Assembly: GCF_030812315.1 (NCBI RefSeq)
Contig: NZ_JAUSSM010000003.1
Span: forward strand, 1-64,000
From: Arthrobacter oryzae
GTDB taxonomy: Bacteria; Actinomycetota; Actinomycetes; Actinomycetales; Micrococcaceae
DNA: 64,000 bases
Direction: 5' to 3'
Position 1 is the stretch's first letter, and each line of letters begins with the position of its first letter. Of the stretch, positions 27,499-36,165 are shown piece by piece. Both the position numbers and the translations under genes were made by a program. The notes beneath the pieces were generated by a model. The model was not told the DNA's origin. It made no database searches and was given only the letters and a program-made list of their open reading frames with translations.

Positions 27499-28500
27499 AT
27501 GCCCCGCCCGTACACCCTGTTCACCGGCCAGTGGGCCGACCTCCCGTTCGAGGAAGTCGCCAAGCTGGCTTCCGGCTGGGGCTACGACGGCCTGGAAATC
27601 GCCGTCTCCGGGGACCACCTGGACGCCTGGCGCTGGGACGAACCCGGCTACGTCGACTCCAAACTCGCCGTCCTGGAGAAGTACAACCTGAAGGTCTGGG
27701 CCATCTCCAACCACCTCAAGGGCCAGGCCGTCTGCGATGACCCCATCGACTTCCGCCACGAAGCCATCGTCGGATCCAAGGTCTGGGGCGACGGCGACCC
27801 CGAAGGCGTCCGGCAGCGCGCCGCCGAGGAAATGAAGCACACCGCCCGGCTCGCCAAAGCCCTCGGCGTGGACACCGTCGTCGGATTCACCGGCTCCTCC
27901 ATCTGGCAGTACGTCGCCATGTTCCCGCCCGTCCCCGAGAAAGTCATCGAGGCCGGCTACCAGGACTTCGCGGACCGCTGGAACCCCATCCTTGACGTCT
28001 TCGACGAATGCGGCGTCCGCTTCGCCCACGAAGTCCACCCCTCCGAGATCGCCTACGACTACTGGACCACCGTCCGCACCCTCGAAGCGATCGGACACCG
28101 GCCCGCATTCGGCCTGAACTGGGACCCGTCCCACTTCATGTGGCAGGGCATCGACCCCGTCTCCTTCATCTGGGACTTCAAGGACCGGATCTACCACGTG
28201 GACTGCAAGGACACCAAGCTCCGCCCCACCGGCCGGAACACCGTCATGGGCTCCCACCTGCCCTGGGGCGACCCGCGACGCGGCTGGGACTTCGTCTCCG
28301 CCGGCCGCGGCGACGTCCCCTGGGAATCGTCCTTCCGCGCCCTCACCGCCATCGGCTACGACGGCCCCATCTCCGTCGAATGGGAAGACGCCGGCATGGA
28401 CCGCCTGCACGGCGCCCCCGAAGCCCTCGCCGCCCTGAAAAAGTTCGACTTCCCGGCGTCGCAGACCAGCTTCGACGCCGCCTTCAGCAGCAAGGACTGA
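27499..28500 (+). CDS. Sugar phosphate isomerase/epimerase
   Basis: A 333-residue TIM-barrel protein. Conserved metal and catalytic positions appear in FAHEVHPSEIAYDYWTT, GLNWDPSHFMWQGID, IYHVDCKDTKL and ISVEWEDAGMD. This long form (about 330 residues, VWGDGDPEGVRQRAAEEM) recurs beside Gfo/Idh/MocA dehydrogenases and is related to enzymes acting on 3-keto sugars and 3-keto glycosides. I infer isomerisation or elimination of the neighbour's product. Only 1 base separates it from the upstream stop, so it is cotranslated. A large hairpin follows it. Confidence 0.87.
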   Translation: MPRPYTLFTGQWADLPFEEVAKLASGWGYDGLEIAVSGDHLDAWRWDEPGYVDSKLAVLEKYNLKVWAISNHLKGQAVCDDPIDFRHEAIVGSKVWGDGDPEGVRQRAAEEMKHTARLAKALGVDTVVGFTGSSIWQYVAMFPPVPEKVIEAGYQDFADRWNPILDVFDECGVRFAHEVHPSEIAYDYWTTVRTLEAIGHRPAFGLNWDPSHFMWQGIDPVSFIWDFKDRIYHVDCKDTKLRPTGRNTVMGSHLPWGDPRRGWDFVSAGRGDVPWESSFRALTAIGYDGPISVEWEDAGMDRLHGAPEALAALKKFDFPASQTSFDAAFSSKD

Positions 28501-28511
28501 CCACCCGGCAC

Positions 28512-28607
28512 ACCCGGCCAGACCGACAGACCCGGCCAGACCGACAGTGTTTTTGTCCAGATAACGCGACTTCGAGCGCGATTTGGCGACGTTATCTGGA
28601 CAAAAAC
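28512..28607. repeat. Intra-operon direct repeat plus 18-bp inverted repeat
   Basis: Two tandem 18-bp copies (ACCCGGCCAGACCGACAG) at 28512-28529 and 28530-28547 precede a perfect 18-bp inverted repeat: arms 28549-28566 and 28590-28607, core GTTATCTGGACAAAAAC, with a 23-base loop. The A/T ends give U-runs in both directions. It lies inside the sugar operon and could attenuate or stabilise the transcript between the epimerase and the propeller gene. Confidence 0.75.
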
Positions 28608-28642
28608 TCAAGAGGCGTCATGACTGAACAGGAACTCTAGCT

Positions 28643-29533
28643 ATGCTGCGTACCCTCCAGCCCGGGCAGCGCTGCGAGGTCTGGATTGCGTCCGTCACGG
28701 GGCACTCCCAGCTGGTGCACACAACGGACGACGTCCTCCTCGAGGCACCGAATTGGACCCTCGACGGCTCCGCCCTCATCCTCAACGGGGACGGAAAGCT
28801 GTGGAGCCTTGATGTCGGGACCTGCGCCGTCGCGCAGGTCCCCCTCACCGGGGTCCCGGACCTGAACAACGATCACGTCCTGGCGCCCGACGGTGAACAG
28901 ATCTTCCTCTCGGCGAATGATGGCCACATCTACCGCGCAGAACTCAACGGCGGGGCGGCCGAGAGGATCACCAACGACGACGGGTCCTTCCACTTCCTCC
29001 ACGGCGTCAGCCCGGACGGTCAGGAGCTGGCCTACGTGGGAATTGAAGCCGGCGACTTCACGCAACCCGGCAAACTCATGACCATGGCGTCCGACGGCGG
29101 CGTTACCGCCGCCGCTGACGTCGGCGCAGGCCACTGCGACGGGCCCGAATATTCGCCCGACGGGAAATGGCTCTACTTGAACACGGAGTCCTTTACGTCG
29201 ACACCCGGCCACGCCCAACTCGCCCGTATCAAAGTGAACGGAGGAGGCTTCGAGCAGCTCCTCGAATCCGAAACCGTCGACTGGTTCCCGCACCTCTCCC
29301 CCGACGGGCGGTTGGCCAGCTATATCCGTTTTCCCGGCGGCACGGTGGGCCACCCCGCGGACCTGCCGGTCGACGTCGTGCTCGTCTCTACCGGCGACTG
29401 GACCACGCCGCTGCATACGTGGTCCCTCTTCGGCGGCCAAGGTACGCTCAACGTCAACAGCTGGTCGCCCGGTTCCACCCGGTTCGCGTACGTCGCGTAC
29501 CCGCTCAGCGATTCCGAAACCACAAAGGATTAA
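28643..29533 (+). CDS. TolB-like beta-propeller (PD40) protein, cytosolic
   Basis: A 296-residue protein built of repeating PD40/WD40-like blades: LEAPNWTLDGSALILNG, DHVLAPDGEQIFLSAND, HGVSPDGQELAYVG, GPEYSPDGKWLYLN and FPHLSPDGRLASYIR. There is no signal peptide, so unlike TolB it should be cytosolic. Relatives are annotated as biopolymer transport proteins or oligogalacturonate lyase-like propellers, but no activity is certain. Its position between sugar-processing genes suggests a carbohydrate-related role. The next gene starts 2 bases after its stop. Confidence 0.75.
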   Translation: MLRTLQPGQRCEVWIASVTGHSQLVHTTDDVLLEAPNWTLDGSALILNGDGKLWSLDVGTCAVAQVPLTGVPDLNNDHVLAPDGEQIFLSANDGHIYRAELNGGAAERITNDDGSFHFLHGVSPDGQELAYVGIEAGDFTQPGKLMTMASDGGVTAAADVGAGHCDGPEYSPDGKWLYLNTESFTSTPGHAQLARIKVNGGGFEQLLESETVDWFPHLSPDGRLASYIRFPGGTVGHPADLPVDVVLVSTGDWTTPLHTWSLFGGQGTLNVNSWSPGSTRFAYVAYPLSDSETTKD

Positions 29534-29534
29534 C

Positions 29535-30569
29535 GTGACGAACCACCCCCATGGCACTTCCGACGGACAAATCCGCTGGGGAATCCTCGGCACCGGCTTC
29601 ATCGCTGACCTGCAAACGCAGGACCTGCTCGAGAACGGCTTCACGGTGCAGGCTGTCGGTTCCCGCAGCATGGAATCGAGCAGGGCATTCGGTGACAAAT
29701 ACAGCATTCCCACCGCCCATGACAGCTATGAAGCATTGGTTGCGGACCCGGATGTGGACGTCATTTACGTTGCCACGCCCCACCCCTTCCACCACGCGAA
29801 CGCGCTCCTCGCCCTCAATGCCGGGAAGCACGTCCTGGTAGAGAAGGCGTTCACCATCAACGCCCGTGAAGCGAGGGAGATCGTTGAGCTGGCCGGGTCC
29901 AAGGGCCTCGTGGCCCTGGAGGCCATGTGGAGCCGCTTCCTCCCACACATGATCCGGCTCCGCGAAATCATCCGGGACGGCACGATCGGCGAGATCCGCA
30001 AGGTCATCGCCAGCCACAACCAGAACCTTCCCAAGGACCCTGCCCACAGGCTGAACGATCCTGCCCTGGGCGGCGGTGCGCTGCTGGACCTCGGCGTCTA
30101 CCCCGTCTCCTTTGCCTTTGACATCTTCGGCACTCCGGAAACCATCCGGGCCAGCGCCTCCATGACGGCAACGGGCGTGGACCGCCAGACCGCGGCGATC
30201 TTCGAATACGCAGGCGGACGGCAGGCCATCCTGGACTGCGAACTTGACGCGGCCGGCCCCAACCGGGCCGTGGTCATCGGGACAGAAGGGTGGATCGACA
30301 TCGAAGCCACTTGGTACAACCCGACGCCCTTCACAGTGTTCGACACCCACGGCAACGTCCTGGAGCGGTTCGACCAACCCGTGAACAGCAGGGGGATGCA
30401 GTTCCAGGCCGCCGAGCTGGAGCGGCTGGTCAGCGAAGGAGCCACAGCTGGCTCCATCCTTCCGCCGGGCGAGACCGTGGCCATCATGGCCGCCATGGAC
30501 GAGATCCGCCGACAGATCGGGCTCAGCTACGCCGCCGACGCCACACCGGAAAGGGACAGCAATGACTGA
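29535..30569 (+). CDS. Gfo/Idh/MocA-family oxidoreductase (third copy)
   Basis: A 344-residue dehydrogenase. IRWGILGTGFIADLQTQDL is the NAD(P) motif, GKHVLVEKAFTIN is the EKx motif with Ala instead of Pro, and EAMWSRFLPH, GGGALLDLGVYPVSFA match the trans-dihydrobenzenediol / glucose-fructose oxidoreductase-like branch where Tyr replaces the catalytic His. Initiation is at GTG 29535. It is a different subfamily from the two other copies in this locus, so it is not a recent duplicate. It overlaps the next gene by 8 bases. Confidence 0.88.
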   Translation: MTNHPHGTSDGQIRWGILGTGFIADLQTQDLLENGFTVQAVGSRSMESSRAFGDKYSIPTAHDSYEALVADPDVDVIYVATPHPFHHANALLALNAGKHVLVEKAFTINAREAREIVELAGSKGLVALEAMWSRFLPHMIRLREIIRDGTIGEIRKVIASHNQNLPKDPAHRLNDPALGGGALLDLGVYPVSFAFDIFGTPETIRASASMTATGVDRQTAAIFEYAGGRQAILDCELDAAGPNRAVVIGTEGWIDIEATWYNPTPFTVFDTHGNVLERFDQPVNSRGMQFQAAELERLVSEGATAGSILPPGETVAIMAAMDEIRRQIGLSYAADATPERDSND

Positions 30570-31044
30570 CACCGATTCACCCCGGCTCGCCGAACTACGC
30601 CAGCACGAGGAGGAACTTGTCTTCCCGCAGTTCGACCACCACGACGCCTGGCGGCTCGGCTCGCTCATCGCCAACCGCGCAATTGCCGAAGGCCATGGAG
30701 TAGCGATTGATATCCGCCGGCACAACATCGTGCTCTTCCGCTGTGTCCTGCCCGGCGCCACGGCCGACCAGGAGGAGTGGATCCGCCGCAAGTCTGCAAC
30801 CACCTTGCGCTTTGAGCACAGCACTGCGCTCCTCACCGAGCAGTTCGCTTCCAAGGGCGCCGACCCTACACAAGGCGGTTGGCTCACTCCGGAGGACTAC
30901 ACGCTGGCCGGAGGATCGTTTCCCATCCGGGTCCGCGGAACGGGCGTCGTCGCCGCTGTCACGGTATCCGGGCTGTCCTCCGACGACGACCACCAGCTGG
31001 TGGTGGACGGCATCCGAACATTCCTCAAGGACGTCGCGGAATAG
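30562..31044 (+). CDS. UPF0303 / heme-degrading-domain (HbpS/GlcG-like) protein
   Basis: A 160-residue protein of the UPF0303 family: LAELRQHEEELVFPQFDHHDAWRLG at the N-terminus and GGSFPIRVRGTGVVAAVTVSGL in the second half are family marks, and the fold is the HbpS/GlcG (DUF336) type. HbpS of Streptomyces binds heme; for UPF0303 members no function is established. These genes often accompany sugar catabolic operons. It is coupled by an 8-base overlap to the dehydrogenase before it and is the last gene before a new promoter. Confidence 0.8.
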   Translation: MTDTDSPRLAELRQHEEELVFPQFDHHDAWRLGSLIANRAIAEGHGVAIDIRRHNIVLFRCVLPGATADQEEWIRRKSATTLRFEHSTALLTEQFASKGADPTQGGWLTPEDYTLAGGSFPIRVRGTGVVAAVTVSGLSSDDDHQLVVDGIRTFLKDVAE

Positions 31045-31090
31045 GAAAACCCTGCCGAATGGCCCCTAGTAGTGAGCAATCGTTTATCCC

Positions 31091-31119
31091 TTGACTGAAC
31101 GGAATCGGCCCTGTAACAG
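31091..31119 (+). promoter_or_regulatory. Promoter of the CUT2 transporter operon
   Basis: TTGACT (31091-31096) and TAACAG (31114-31119) are separated by 17 bp. Transcription would start at about 31126, which is the first base of the GTG start codon of the ATPase gene, so the mRNA may be leaderless. The -10 box is a weak match. Confidence 0.45.
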
Positions 31120-31125
31120 TTAGTC

Positions 31126-32739
31126 GTGGGCGAATCGATGGAGAACCACAATGGGACTGGCGCGGCGTCAGTCCCCGGTGGGCTTCATCAGGGTTCCACG
31201 GCGCCACCACCCCTCCTGGAGGTCCGCGGGCTGACCAAGAGTTTCTTCGGCATTCCCGTACTGGAAGACGCCCACCTCAGTCTTCACAGGGGCCAGGTGC
31301 ACGGGCTTGTGGGCGAAAACGGCGCAGGAAAGTCCACCCTCATGAAGGTGCTTGCTGGGGTGTACCAGCCGGATGCCGGCACGGTCCTGCTGGACGGCCA
31401 AGAAGTGAACTTCAGCCACCCGACTAAGGCCCACGAGGCCGGGCTGTCATCGGTGTTCCAGGAGTTCAACCTCCTTCCCGACCGCACGGTGGCCGAGAAC
31501 ATCTACCTAGGCAGGGAACCTAGACGCGGAGTCCTGGTGAACAAGGCCTTGATGAACGACAAGACGGCGGAGTTGCTGGACTCGCTCGGGATCACCGCCA
31601 TCCGGCCCACGACGCAGGTGCGGAGCCTGACCGTGGCTGAGCAGCAGGTAGTGGAGATTGCGAAGGCGGTCAGCTACGACGCCCGGATCATCTCCATGGA
31701 CGAGCCCACCGCCGCCCTGGCCGGCGCCGAAGTTGAGCTCCTCTACCAGATCGTGTCCCGCCTCCGGGAACGTGGCACGGCCATCCTCTACGTCTCCCAC
31801 CGGCTCCGGGAACTCTTCGACCTGTGCGACGTCATCACCGTCCTGAAGGACGGCCGGGTTGTCAGCACCGGCCCCGCGTCTGAACTCGACGATGCACGGC
31901 TGGTCCGGCTGATGGTGGGGCGGCCCATTTCAGCCTTCTTCCCGGACAAGCTGCCCCGGGCAGACAGGGATGCTGAAGGCAACAATGCTGAAGGTCCTGG
32001 GTTACCCGCAGGGCCCATCCTGGAATTGCAGGGGGCCGGAAACGGCCAACTGGACGGGATCAGCTTCAGCGTTCAGCCGGGGGAGATTGTCGGCCTTGCC
32101 GGCCTCCAGGGCTCGGGCCGGACGGAAATGCTTCACGCCATCTTCGGCGCCGCCCCCTTTGACCGCGGGACGATGACGGTGGAAGGCCGGGAGCTGCTGC
32201 CGAAGTCGCCGCGGGACGGCGTCCGGGCGCGCATGGCCCTCATCACCGAAGACCGCAAGGCTGAGGGCCTGAGCTTGAACCAGTCCATCCTGGATAACGC
32301 GCTCAGCGTGATCAGGTCAGTTTTCCCGCGCCGCACAGGAGCGGTAAGAACCGAGATTCCGGGGGTGTTTTCCTCCCTGGAAGTAGTCGCCCGGGACCTG
32401 GACCAGGAGGTGCAGTACCTTTCGGGCGGGAACCAGCAGAAAGTGGTCCTCGCCAAATGGCTGGCCATCCGGCCCCGCCTGGTCCTGCTGGATGAACCCA
32501 CCCGCGGCATAGATGTGGGAGCCAAGGTTGCGGTGTACCGGTTGATGCGCAAGCTCGCAGCCGAAGGCAAGGCCATCCTGATGGTCTCCAGCGAACTGCC
32601 GGAGGTGATCGGCATGTCCGACCGGATCCTGGTCATGCGCGACGGGCGCCTGGCTGGCGAGCTTCCGGCCGGAACGTCCGAGGAAGCCATCCTGCAGCTG
32701 GGAACGGGCGCCAGGACTGCTCCGGAAGGAGGGGCATGA
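31126..32739 (+). CDS. Sugar ABC transporter ATPase, tandem-domain (RbsA/CUT2)
   Basis: A 537-residue protein with two ABC domains. The first has Walker A GENGAGKST, the LTVAEQQVVEIAKA signature region and Walker B ISMDEPTAAL. The second has the degenerate Walker A GLQGSGRTEM, signature YLSGGNQQKVVLAKW and LVLLDEPTRGIDVGAK, exactly as in RbsA-type ATPases. It powers ribose/galactose/inositol-class uptake with the two permeases and binding protein downstream. GTG 31126 sits 6 bases after a -10-like box; ATG at 31138 is an alternative start. It overlaps the next gene by 4 bases. Confidence 0.93.
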   Translation: MGESMENHNGTGAASVPGGLHQGSTAPPPLLEVRGLTKSFFGIPVLEDAHLSLHRGQVHGLVGENGAGKSTLMKVLAGVYQPDAGTVLLDGQEVNFSHPTKAHEAGLSSVFQEFNLLPDRTVAENIYLGREPRRGVLVNKALMNDKTAELLDSLGITAIRPTTQVRSLTVAEQQVVEIAKAVSYDARIISMDEPTAALAGAEVELLYQIVSRLRERGTAILYVSHRLRELFDLCDVITVLKDGRVVSTGPASELDDARLVRLMVGRPISAFFPDKLPRADRDAEGNNAEGPGLPAGPILELQGAGNGQLDGISFSVQPGEIVGLAGLQGSGRTEMLHAIFGAAPFDRGTMTVEGRELLPKSPRDGVRARMALITEDRKAEGLSLNQSILDNALSVIRSVFPRRTGAVRTEIPGVFSSLEVVARDLDQEVQYLSGGNQQKVVLAKWLAIRPRLVLLDEPTRGIDVGAKVAVYRLMRKLAAEGKAILMVSSELPEVIGMSDRILVMRDGRLAGELPAGTSEEAILQLGTGARTAPEGGA

Positions 32740-33773
32740 ACCAGCGCGGCAGCCTCGTCGAGCGCCTGTCCTCCACGCAGATCGTCTACCTGGTGGCGCT
32801 ACTGACGCTGATCGCCGGTGCGGTACTCGTCGGCACGATCGGGCGGAATTTCTTCAGCCAGGGCAACATCTCCAGCATCCTGACCGGAACCAGCGTCCTG
32901 GGTTTCATCGCCATCGGCCAGACGCTCGTCATCCTTGCAGGCAGCCTGGACCTGTCTGTTCCCTACGTGACCAGCCTGGCCAGCCTCATCGCGGCCGGCG
33001 TGATGGCCAACAACCCGGGCAACGTCCTGCCCGGCGTGCTGCTGACGCTGGGGGCCGCGGCGGTCATCGGCCTCGCAAACGGGCTCATCGTGGCCCGCCT
33101 GAACGTGCACGGGTTCATCGCCACACTGGGCATGGGTCTGATAATCAGCGGCTACCTGGCCACCAATTTCAAGGGGAGCTTCGGCCAGACCCCGCTCTCC
33201 TTCCGCCTCATCGGGGCAACGGGCCTGGGGCCCGTTCCCATATCGACAATCATCATGCTGGCGTGTGCTGGCCTGGCCATGCTGCTGCTCCACCGCACCC
33301 GCGTGGGCCACCACCTCTACGCCGTCGGCGGGGACATTTCCGTGGCACGGACCTCCGGAATCCGCATCGACGTGCCGGTCATCACGGCCCATGTGATCTG
33401 TTCGCTGCTGGCGGGAATGGCGGGGCTGCTCCTTGCCAGCCGGCTGGGCGTGGGCAGCCCGACGGTAGGTTCCCAGGGCGGCTACGACCTGCTCTCCATC
33501 GCCGCCGTGGTCCTCGGCGGAACCTTGCTGGCCGGCGGAAAGGGGACCATCACCGGCACCCTCGGCGGCGTACTGATCTTCGCCATGATGGACAACATCA
33601 TGTCCGTCATGCAGGTCAACCCCTTCCTCAAGGACGTGGTCAGGGGCGTCGTGATCGTCGTTGCAGTCGCCGTCTATGCCCGCCGCAGGATCGTCAGCAG
33701 GCCCGAGCGGTTCACCTCGAAGGGTTCCGCGGAGGCGCCGGCCGCACAGGCTGCGCCTGCGGAGGGGCCATGA
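32736..33773 (+). CDS. Sugar ABC transporter permease (RbsC-like), subunit 1
   Basis: A 345-residue CUT2 permease with about ten hydrophobic helices. GFIAIGQTLVILAGSLDLSV is the RbsC-family block, and SRLGVGSPTVGSQGGYDLLSIAAVVLGGTLLAGGKGT is the conserved C-terminal signature. The C-terminal tail is Ala-rich. It overlaps its neighbours by 4 bases on each side (ATGA), so the transporter operon is tightly coupled. Confidence 0.93.
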   Translation: MNQRGSLVERLSSTQIVYLVALLTLIAGAVLVGTIGRNFFSQGNISSILTGTSVLGFIAIGQTLVILAGSLDLSVPYVTSLASLIAAGVMANNPGNVLPGVLLTLGAAAVIGLANGLIVARLNVHGFIATLGMGLIISGYLATNFKGSFGQTPLSFRLIGATGLGPVPISTIIMLACAGLAMLLLHRTRVGHHLYAVGGDISVARTSGIRIDVPVITAHVICSLLAGMAGLLLASRLGVGSPTVGSQGGYDLLSIAAVVLGGTLLAGGKGTITGTLGGVLIFAMMDNIMSVMQVNPFLKDVVRGVVIVVAVAVYARRRIVSRPERFTSKGSAEAPAAQAAPAEGP

Positions 33774-34882
33774 GCACAGCACTGCCGTCGGGGCGCAGTG
33801 CGGTCCTCCGGCAGAACCGAGCGAGCCGTTCCCAGCGGCTCCTGCGTGCTGTACGCACCCCGGGCGGGGCCGTCTTCATTCTGTTGATCAGCCTCCTGAC
33901 GGCCATCATCGTGCTGAACCCTTCCTTCGGGGAGCCGGGCTCCTTCATCCGGTTCATCGGCAGGACGGCCCCGATCGCCATCGCCGCCGTCGGACAGTAT
34001 TTCGTCATTGTCAGCGGCGAATTCGACCTGTCGATGGGGTCGGTGGTGACCATGCAGGTCATCGTTGCCGGCAACCTCATCCGGCAGGACGATTCCAGGG
34101 TGATTCCGGTGCTGATCCTGATGTTTGTGCTGGGTGCCTTTATCGGGCTCGTGAACGGACTGATCTCAACGCTGCTGAAGGTGCCCAGCTTCATTGTGAC
34201 CCTGGGCATGATGCTGGCGTTGCTCGGGCTGGTCCTCTACTGGACCGGCGGCGCGGCCCAGGGAAACCCGGCGGACAGCTTTCGCCAGATAGGGCGCGGC
34301 GGGATCCAGGACGTCCCGGTGCTGGAGATCATTCCTTACCCCGTCATAATCCTGGCTGCGGTGGCGGTCCTGGCGTTCGGCCTGATGCGCCGCCCTTTCG
34401 GCCGCATGCTCATCGCAGTCGGTGACAATCCTGCGGCGGCCGCGCTTGCCGGTTCCCGTGTCTGGTGGGTGCGGACGCGGGCGTTCATCCTCTCGTCGCT
34501 GTCGGCAACTGTGGCCGGGATCCTGCTGGTCGGCTATGCGGGGGTGCATCCGTCAGTGGGGCGGGGTTACGAGTTCACGGCGATCACCGCCGTCGTCCTC
34601 GGTGGTGTCGTGCTGGGCGGCGGACGCGGCTGGGTCCTGTCCGCGGCGGCCGGGGCGTTCGCCCTCGAGGCGCTGTTCACCCTCCTGAACTTCATGGGCG
34701 TCCAGGCGACCTGGCGGGACACGGTCCAGGGGGCAATCATCATCATTGCTGTGGCAGCAGCGTCCAAGTCATGGCAGCGCAAGCGCAAGGGAGCCACTTC
34801 CGATGCCCATGACGAACGGCACCGGCTGACTGCAGCACCCATGCCCCACGAGGGCACCGAACAAGGAGGAGATCGAGTCTGA
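33770..34882 (+). CDS. Sugar ABC transporter permease (RbsC-like), subunit 2
   Basis: A 370-residue CUT2 permease. IAIAAVGQYFVIVSGEFDLSMG and GYAGVHPSVGRGYEFTAITAVVLGGVVLGGGRG are the family signatures. Two non-identical permeases suggest a heterodimeric channel. GGAGGGGCC precedes the ATG. Its TGA shares one base with the ATG of the binding protein, and AAGGAGGAGATC there gives a strong ribosome site. Confidence 0.92.
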   Translation: MSTALPSGRSAVLRQNRASRSQRLLRAVRTPGGAVFILLISLLTAIIVLNPSFGEPGSFIRFIGRTAPIAIAAVGQYFVIVSGEFDLSMGSVVTMQVIVAGNLIRQDDSRVIPVLILMFVLGAFIGLVNGLISTLLKVPSFIVTLGMMLALLGLVLYWTGGAAQGNPADSFRQIGRGGIQDVPVLEIIPYPVIILAAVAVLAFGLMRRPFGRMLIAVGDNPAAAALAGSRVWWVRTRAFILSSLSATVAGILLVGYAGVHPSVGRGYEFTAITAVVLGGVVLGGGRGWVLSAAAGAFALEALFTLLNFMGVQATWRDTVQGAIIIIAVAAASKSWQRKRKGATSDAHDERHRLTAAPMPHEGTEQGGDRV

Positions 34883-36105
34883 TGCGCAAACACTCTATTC
34901 GCGCGATCGCACTTGGGGCAGCATTGCCACTGGTGGTGCTGACTGCCTGTACCACCACGGATCCGTCGGTTACTGAAACGACGGCAACGGGTACCGGCTC
35001 ACCGGCGGCAACCACACCGGCAAGCCAGGAATGGTTTGACCAGGCGCTTTACGACGGGCAGTTTAAGCAACGCTCGGCAACCTTTGAAGGGAACGCCGAG
35101 CAACCCTACCTGCAGTACATCGCGGGCGACATGACGGACACCGCCAAGTTCGCCGCGGCCGGACCGCACAAGGTTTGCTTCGCCAACGCCTCCATCTCCA
35201 ACCCCTGGCGGCAGACCGGCTGGATCACCATGAACCAGCAGCTGCAGGTCCTGCGGGCCTCGGGTGTCATTTCAGAAATGGAAACCCGGGACGCCAAGGA
35301 CAACGACAACACCCAGATCGCGGACATTGATTACTTCATCGACGAGGGGAACTGCGACGCGTTCGTCATTTCGCCCAATTCGACCGCGGCCCTGACCCAG
35401 GCCGTGGAACGTGCCTGCCAGACCGGCAAGCCTGTGGTCGTTTTTGACCGCGGCGTCGAAACAGACTGCGCCACCACGTTCATCCACCCGATAGGCGGCT
35501 TCGCCTGGGGCATCGATACCGCCACGTTCCTGACCGACAGGCTGCAGTCCGGCGACAAGGTGGTGGCCCTCCGCATCCTCCCCGGCGTTGACGTGCTGGA
35601 GCACCGCTGGGCGGCGGCAAAGAAGATCTTTGAAGAGAAAGGAATCCAGGCCAAGGACTACTTCACCGGTGCCGACCCCACCGAGATCAAGAAGATCATC
35701 TCCGATGAACTGGCCACCGGTGACGTCCAGGGCGTCTGGATGGATGCCGGGGACGGTGCTGTGGCTGCCCTCGAGGCGTTCGAGGATGCCGGCAAGGACC
35801 TGCCCGTGATGACCGGCGAGGACGAGATGAGCTTCCTGACCAAGTGGAAGGAAACCGGAATCGATGCCATGGCCCCCGTCTACTCCAACTTCCAGTGGCG
35901 GACCCCGCTGCTGGCCTTGGAAAAGATCTTCAAGGGTGAGCAGATCCCGGCCGAATGGGTTCTGCCGCAGAAGCCTATCCTCGCGGACGAGCTGGACTCC
36001 TGGCTGCAGCGCAATCAGGGGATGCCCGGCGGGCACTACGCCAAATTCGGCGGCGAAGACCTGCCCGGCTACCCGGAGGTCTGGCAGAAGCGGCAAATGC
36101 CCTGA
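34882..36105 (+). CDS. Sugar ABC transporter substrate-binding lipoprotein (CUT2)
   Basis: A 407-residue periplasmic-binding-protein-like lipoprotein. The signal peptide ends at LTAC (Cys about residue 23), followed by a Thr/Ser-rich linker. The fold has KVCFANASISNPWRQTGWITMNQQL, IDYFIDEGNCDAFVISPNSTAALTQAVERAC, GKPVVVFDRGV and GVWMDAGDGAVAALEAFEDAG, as in RbsB/YtfQ-like sugar sensors. It delivers sugar to the two RbsC-like permeases. The ligand is unknown. Confidence 0.92.
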   Translation: MRKHSIRAIALGAALPLVVLTACTTTDPSVTETTATGTGSPAATTPASQEWFDQALYDGQFKQRSATFEGNAEQPYLQYIAGDMTDTAKFAAAGPHKVCFANASISNPWRQTGWITMNQQLQVLRASGVISEMETRDAKDNDNTQIADIDYFIDEGNCDAFVISPNSTAALTQAVERACQTGKPVVVFDRGVETDCATTFIHPIGGFAWGIDTATFLTDRLQSGDKVVALRILPGVDVLEHRWAAAKKIFEEKGIQAKDYFTGADPTEIKKIISDELATGDVQGVWMDAGDGAVAALEAFEDAGKDLPVMTGEDEMSFLTKWKETGIDAMAPVYSNFQWRTPLLALEKIFKGEQIPAEWVLPQKPILADELDSWLQRNQGMPGGHYAKFGGEDLPGYPEVWQKRQMP

Positions 36106-36165
36106 CACTGTCCGGTGGGGCCCGCGGCGCCGACCCGCGGGCCCTCGGCGTCGGAAGGAGGCAGC

